Shown: positions 58,495 to 64,000 of the stretch, in pieces
Position numbering within the stretch: position 1 is the stretch's first letter
How the letters are laid out: the number at the start of each line of letters is the position of its first letter
Assembly: GCA_944739405.2 (NCBI GenBank)
Contig: OX123182.2
Span: 69,567,183-69,631,182 of the forward strand
Reading direction: 5' to 3'
Source: Euclidia mi
Taxonomy: Eukaryota > Arthropoda > Insecta > Lepidoptera > Erebidae
DNA: 64,000 nucleotides
Translations under genes and position numbers: made by a program
Notes under the pieces: generated by a model
The model's input: the letters and a program-made list of their open reading frames with translations, nothing else
Databases searched by the model: none
What the model was told of the DNA's origin: nothing

Positions 58495-59200
58495 TTTCTT
58501 GATTATTTCCCTTAATACATTTAAAGACTTTTTTTTAAATAAAAGAAAAATAAAATAAATTTTGCCAAAATAAACGATGAAATTAAAATCAAGTGAGTTT
58601 TCGAGACTAACCAAGTACAACAAAAGCTGTCTTGCAATCTGTGTGCTTCTCTAAAAAGTTTCAAATTATGAATTATTCAATTAAGCTACTTGAATCTAGA
58701 TAACTTTAGAAGATATTGTACTACTCGCTTAATCAATCCAAAATTTACAATCTAAAAAAAAATTACAATGGACGAGCAGTTTTAATTATTTTATGGTAAT
58801 TTATTTTAATTTTATTTGCTAGTCAAATGTGTTTACGTCATTCATTTAATAAAATATTTCATACGTGTTAATGATTATTATTATCACTTATATTTATATA
58901 ACGCTTTCCAATCACGTCACTATTATGATTGAAACCCATTACATAAATCAATTAATATGTTTACGAATCGCGAAAAGTATTGATTATAACTATAACATAT
59001 TGTTCGCATTATCATTATTGGTTTAGCGTTTAATACGTTGAAATCTAATCGTATAAGTATAATTCGACTTTGCCACATTTCTACCTTGACTATCATAAAA
59101 AATTTGTAGACTCGCTAGTGTAGAATAATTACTTTGCCTACGAATTATTTAAATACCTTTAGAGCAGTGAGATTTCTATTTGTTATTGTAAAGGCTCAAG
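58495..59200. other. No assigned feature
   Basis: AT-rich. Confidence 0.5.
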
Positions 59201-59204
59201 TAAA

Positions 59205-59247
59205 AAAAAGTACGGTTCCGTTATCCACTGGACACGGAGGCAGTCTA
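59205..59247 (-). repeat. SINE head remnant
   Basis: Minus strand gactgcctccgtgtccagtg then gataacgg equals the first part of the SINE at 39348, directly followed by a T-run. Confidence 0.6.
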
Positions 59248-61055
59248 TATTAGCCGTATTAAAAAATATATATACACTGTTACATGGCATCCCTACATAC
59301 GCTTAAAAATTATATCACAAATATAATTATATACATCTACATAGACCTACATCTTCAACCATTTTCTTACTTTGTTATAAAGTACAATCTCTAAGATCAT
59401 CTTCTTTACTTATAATAAAACTGTAGAGAGTTCAATTCTGTACATCGAATATATATTCAAAATTAATATTGGAGGATGAATGGTGATCGATACTGATACC
59501 AAAAATGCAATCAGTAATTTTTTTGTCTGTCTGACTGTCTGTATGTGCACGCATGGGTCAAAAACTACTGAAGGGATTTTAACCAAACTTGGTACGATTG
59601 TAGTCCATTCTCCTGGGCAGGTTATAGGCTATTTAACATAACGCTAAGACACATAGAAGTGACGATAAATTTGAAGCAAGTCGGATGATGCGCTTGCGAG
59701 CTCTTATCCTCGCATACGTTGATCATCCACCAAAAGTATGTACTACAAAGATGATAGTCTTCAAAAGATCTACAAAAAATCCTTAATAGTATATATCTAT
59801 CTTTTATAAATTAGCCACAATAACGTGTTTAATCGTTAGGCATTTCTTCAAAGTATATTAAATACATAAATATATTGTATTTCACGTAGATATATCTTTA
59901 TCAAACTCTCATATTCCAAATGTACACTTTAATATAAATGTTATAAAAAAATATATAGAAATCTCGCCGCGCCAGTATGGGTACGGCTATACGGTTCATT
60001 TTTGTTTAACGCGCGAAACGGCCATCTTTACATACATATAATAAATCTGTAAGTGATCGATGTCTGTACATGGAAGATATTCAGGATAAATCTATTTTAA
60101 GGGGTCTATATAAAGGAAGAGAAGCCAAAAATATAATTATTACAATTTTAGTCTGTTTGTCAGTGCGTTTGTGCACGCTAATTTCAGAAACGGCTTATCG
60201 AATTGGAATGAGGTTTTAACTGATGTATTGTGGTAAGCCCCACTTAACATTTAGTGTTTGTTTTATACGAATCGGTTCATAAATATTGTGTCAAATTAAA
60301 CATTACGATGCATTTCTTCGGTTAAAATTTGTTCTATAAAAGTAACTCTTTAGTTGAATTGGTTGAAACTTAATAATAATATATTATGATCAGTCAAATG
60401 TAAAATTACGAGGGTTGAAAGATTATAAATAGGATATTTTCGAACATTTGGACCTTCCAATTTAAATTGAGCTTAAATCTGTATTATTAATTATATTAAA
60501 TAGGATTCAGCTTAGGCTAGACGTATTCGCACATGTAAGTATATGTAAGCAGCTCGCAGGGTGGCGAGTCATTTCATTTTACTGAATGGGGATAAACACT
60601 GGGATGACATTGTCTGAAGCAAGTATAAGCAAAAGTCCTCATCGATTACGCCATGGGTTTGATATGCTGCATAGTTATGGCATAAATATGAAGACAAATT
60701 GACCGAGGATATTTTTAGGTTTCCACAACAATCTAATAAACCGTTACTTGACAGTAGACATATCTATCCTATTACTCAATATGTCCTGCCCGAACCATCA
60801 TTTGCTGGTGTATGTATGAATAAAGATTACGCCATACACTAAATAAACTATTGCCCATTAGAACTATCCGAAAGCCTGCAAAATGATGTCTCGAGACTTA
60901 CTGAAGAACAGCGTTTAATATAATTATGATCGGGTGTGTCATAGCGTGGATAGTGATTTTGGAAAAATACTATTTGTTGATGCTTCGGGTGGAACGGGAA
61001 GACTTACCAAGGTGATTTCGGCAAAGGAACGAAGCTCAAGTATGATTGCGCTTGC
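59248..61055. other. Non-coding with degenerate repeats
   Basis: Blocks near 59515-59720 and 60135-60260 (gtctgtctgactgtctgtat; tttgtcagtgcgtttgtgca) look like halves of common lepidopteran repeats. No genes. Confidence 0.5.
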
Positions 61056-61059
61056 TGTT

Positions 61060-61300
61060 GCTTCATCGGGAACTAGAGGATGATCGCAGCTATACCCGCA
61101 AATTTTTATTAATTTTACAATTTCTTCTCGATTCCATGGTAATTTTGAAAAATCCTTTCATAGTACAAGCGGCTGGTCGCCAAGCAAAATATATGTCATC
61201 TTAAAATTAAAAAAATAAGAAATGTCTTCTTGCAACCAATAGGTAGTTTTGGCTGCACGTTGTTGGTCAGTCAATCAGTAACGCAATGATTTAATATATA
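61060..61300 (-). repeat. Dispersed repeat family H copy
   Basis: Inverted family H blocks: gatgatcgcagctatacccg, aggtagttttggctgcacgt and cagtcaatcagtaacgcaat. More diverged than 48540-48785. Confidence 0.65.
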
Positions 61301-61378
61301 CAGACAGGAAACAGCCACATTGTTGCAAGGATGAATAGTCAAATCAAGATGAAGATCTATCTATATAAGATAATCAAG

Positions 61379-62033
61379 ACTCGCCTATGAAGGGCTCTGT
61401 GCTAGAGGTATACACTAAACATACCCGTTATCTTCACCTAACCATATACCACTATCACTTTTTCACTGGCACAAATAACTTTGTTTTTCATAATGTTTGT
61501 ATTAAGTTTAACGACCAAGATATATTTGCGGTTTTTGAATGTAAAAACTACTGACCACATATAGTTCAAACTAATTTTCGTTGGAAGTTTTTATTACGAT
61601 CTACAGCATATCTTTTTTTTAGATTTGTCACTCTCTTACTTCAAAAGTTTGAGGAGGGAGGGGCGGGGGAACGATACTCATTTAACCACTTTGGAAGTGT
61701 CTATCTTTCAAACGATTTACTTTGAGAAATTGATAATTTCAGGTACCCTAAAATATATTTTTAAATACCTAGACATGCCGCATTGTAAGAATATTTTCAC
61801 GTCAGCTCCATGTATGGAGAGGGCACCTTAATAATTGTCATTCCTTTTTTATGTATAAAAGTCGAGCAGCGGTTCACAGAATACATCTTTCTAATAATAT
61901 TCCATGATGTAGTCTTAATGGTTTCGGTATAAGATGGCTGTGATATACGGAAGTACAGATAGAGAGATATGGCGAATCTATCTGGGTTCCGATTTTTGCC
62001 ATTTTTGGGTAAAGAATCCTAAAAAGTGCCTAC
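61379..62033 (+). repeat. Dispersed repeat family R copy
   Basis: Starts actcgcctatgaagggctct and ends gggttccgatttttgccatt then gaatcctaaaaag. Shares the ordered blocks listed for 43040-43622. No coding capacity. Confidence 0.8.
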
Positions 62034-62427
62034 AATGTTTAAAATTCCGATCGACTTGGACCACGCAGAGTTCTGTTTGGTATACCTCTAAAAGCAATGA
62101 CAAAGCTTAGATTTAACGTTATTGTCATCTTATCATATGAGATGAATATACGATGGCAAACCGTGAAGCGGTCAAAGCATGTAGATCGCAAACCAAGGGA
62201 AATCAAGGAAAATTACAACCCATGGGCGGTATAACAGTACTTTTTCGTAGCGATTTTCGTTAGACTCTGTCTGTTATACCACCATACAATATGAGACAAG
62301 AGCTGATGAAATTAGGCCTGTCTAAAGAGTTCATAACTATGGGATTGTATTACTGCTATGCATTTGACATTAAATATGCGAGCGCGATTATGAGGCAACG
62401 AACATTCACAAGAATTCTCTGATCTTT
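62034..62427. other. No assigned feature
   Basis: No coding signal recognised. Confidence 0.5.
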
Positions 62428-62663
62428 AAAGCCAGGACCAAACCAACGCGTTCAGCTTGCGTCCGCGGTGGCGTGCACGGTGGCGATCAGATGTTGTGTA
62501 CGAACTTATAGTGCGGTGTTCACATCTACGCGTCCTCGGATTGCACGCGGCGTCCGGTGCAGCGTCTGCACGCGGCGGTGGCGATCAGATCGCGCTTGTT
62601 GCGTTAGGACGCTGCACGCAGCTATTATTTGTTGAGGAAACTGTGTTTTTGTAGATTTTAAGT

Positions 62664-62760
62664 ATGGTGGAAACGGAAGAAATTATAAATTATTTCCACA
62701 AATACCCATTGTTGTATGATACGTCTCATTCTGATAAGGCGTTATCGAATGATGGTAGGT
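62664..62760 (+). pseudogene. Start of Harbinger MADF/Myb-like ORF
   Basis: MVETEEIINYFHKYPLLYDT then SHSDKALSND resembles the start of a MADF DNA-binding domain (a short helix, then LYDxxHxDYK). Harbinger elements carry such a second protein that helps the transposase. Only about 30 residues remain before the central deletion. Confidence 0.5.
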
Positions 62761-62783
62761 ATTTACTTCACTGGCACTGTATA

Positions 62784-62900
62784 TCATACCCACCTCAAGT
62801 TCACTTCTTGTTCCTCTTCGTCTTCAATAATAGCAGACAGAAGTAAAACTTCTTCAATTTCACTATCTGTATCAGACAGCATTTTAGTGACGCGACTACA
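62784..62900 (-). pseudogene. Start of Harbinger transposase ORF
   Basis: Minus strand: MLSDTDSEIEEVLLLSAIIE then DEEEQEVNLRWV. The acidic Ser/Asp/Glu-rich opening, Leu run and terminal RWV fit the N-terminus of HARBI1-like DDE_Tnp_4 transposases. Everything after is deleted. Confidence 0.5.
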
Positions 62901-63021
62901 GCCTGGTGAACGCCTGAACGAACGCATGCAACAGTGTGCACAACTTTTGCACGCGCAATAATCGCCACCGCGCACACCAGCGCGGACGCGAGCTGAACGC
63001 GTTGGTTTGATCCTGGCTTTA

Positions 63022-63810
63022 CTCGCTATTGGTAACTTCGCGGTATGGACTCGCACGAACAAGTGAAAGTCATTTGAGCTATTTTCAGGACATCTACACT
63101 ATTCAATATGGGTATTATATGCAACTTAAAACATTTTGGGTATCAATGCTGTAGCCTAATGAAAAGATAAATTCCGCGCGAACGGTGGGGCGGGCACAGC
63201 TAGTTCATAAATAAAAGTCCTCGTTAAAGTCATTTTTATACATTGTCTGCACAATATATACATAGGTACGTAAAGCACTTAAAGAAATCCTCGCATAAAA
63301 AATTATCGCAAGATACAAGTAACAAAACGACGTCTGATAAGGCGCAGGTATTTTATGAGTGAATAATTTGAAAGATTCCACAAATACATCTGAGGTGATG
63401 GCTAATCTGATTAACGTACTCCAACATTTCTAAGATTATTTAACGTGAAAATCTCTGCGAAAACTTTTGTGCCACTTATTACCGCCTGAAGTACTTTAAA
63501 ATAATTTCTCACTTTTTCGTCGTGGGCACTTCGTTACGTTTTCTTTCATCTTTTAATTTCTTTCTCTACTTCGTTTATTTTTTATCCTTTTCACATTCCG
63601 CTCCCCAGTGCCTAATGCTTCAATTACACCGTAAAATGGAAATGCAGTAGACAAAAATTGTAACAGAAAACATTCACTTCGATGCGGATAATAACAACGG
63701 AAATTCAACTTTTAACTAAAAAGATAACACTTTGTGTTTAGGAAAACAGATAACTGCTTTCGTGTTGCGAGAAATCTAAACTGCGATGTCGTATTTGATA
63801 TATTGTTTCT
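63022..63810. other. No assigned feature
   Basis: gaacggtggggcgggcacag near 63180 is another copy of the common lepidopteran repeat ending. Otherwise unremarkable. Confidence 0.5.
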
Positions 63811-64000
63811 TTTTTATTTATTTATTTATTTAGGACAACCAGTAGTTGTTACATTGTCATAAATTATAAAAAAACAGAATTAATAAGATAACACCTAAAT
63901 GCACAACATTTTAAGGTGTCACAACAAGCACCAAAAGGTAACATTTACGTATAGATATAAAAGAAAAACAGACAATCAAATTGTTTGAAATAGAAATATT
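63811..64000 (-). mobile_element. Probable LINE 3' UTR running off the window
   Basis: A (TTTA)n run at 63814-63832 followed by ggacaaccagtagttgttac is the pattern of a minus-strand CR1-like LINE ending in an (AAAT)n tail. No coding part is visible before the end of the window. Confidence 0.4.

Larger units (their letters stand above)
62428..63021. mobile_element. PIF/Harbinger deletion derivative
   Basis: Left aaagccaggaccaaaccaac plus gcgttcagc and inverted right aaagccaggatcaaaccaac plus gcgttcagc are near-perfect termini; similarity continues through gcgtccgcg and on into ggtggcgat. GC-rich subterminal blocks frame an AT-richer centre. The 3-bp target site is not clear. The centre holds the starts of two opposing ORFs typical of the superfamily. 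Confidence 0.75.

Noticed and set aside
63600..63640. Missing first exon of the AKR (minus-strand LGTG words)
   Set aside because: The frame lacks the rest of the AKR N-terminus and has no suitable donor site.
1..64000. CRISPR array or prokaryotic operon
   Set aside because: No regularly spaced direct repeats, no operon-like gene packing, and all identifiable genes are eukaryotic.

Overview
The window looks like repeat-dense, AT-rich genomic DNA from a moth or butterfly (Lepidoptera). The evidence is the mix of tRNA-derived SINEs ending in (ATG)n, LINE copies whose C-terminus runs into a (TATG)n tail, Penelope-like, jockey-like and CR1-like retroelements, hAT-, mariner- and Harbinger-type DNA transposons, and an aldo-keto reductase (AKR) of the insect AKR2E type split into many exons. 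There is no bacterial, plasmid or CRISPR content. Species cannot be read from the window.

The only clear host gene is an AKR on the minus strand. Six exons are readable, 38607-38465, 37287-37146, 36256-36062, 35048-34881, 20992-20840 and 19190-19139 (stop), over about 19.5 kb. The first coding exon was not found. The reading phase is consistent between exons, and the catalytic Asp, Tyr, Lys and His are present. The locus nevertheless looks damaged: one splice acceptor is TG instead of AG, exon four has a frame-breaking deletion with a premature stop, and the GVSNF motif has changed to DVSNF. I call it a probable pseudogene.

Layout. 860-3740: Penelope-like element (reverse transcriptase plus GIY-YIG endonuclease, minus) with an internal inversion and an inverted partial end copy. 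4314-4960: GC-rich retroposon-like insert with a target-site duplication. 9740-15743: hAT-like element with 8-bp target duplication, containing a mariner, which contains a jockey-like LINE, which contains a truncated LINE; the hAT itself sits in the microsatellite tail of another LINE. 19139-38607: AKR locus, whose introns carry a broken LINE with a MITE (21236-23300), 5S-like repeats (25.6 kb), a transposon with about 490-bp inverted repeats nested in a MITE (26.7-31.0 kb) and several SINEs. 39-49 kb: SINEs, dispersed repeats and unusually perfect hairpins. 50177-53361: a fairly young 5'-truncated CR1/jockey-like LINE inserted in a SINE. 53-58 kb: a SINE cluster with one SINE inside another. 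62428-63021: a deletion derivative of a PIF/Harbinger transposon.

The genes do not form a pathway. The main story is layered mobile-element insertion around one decaying enzyme gene, plus a set of short-loop perfect inverted repeats that point to template-switch mutation.
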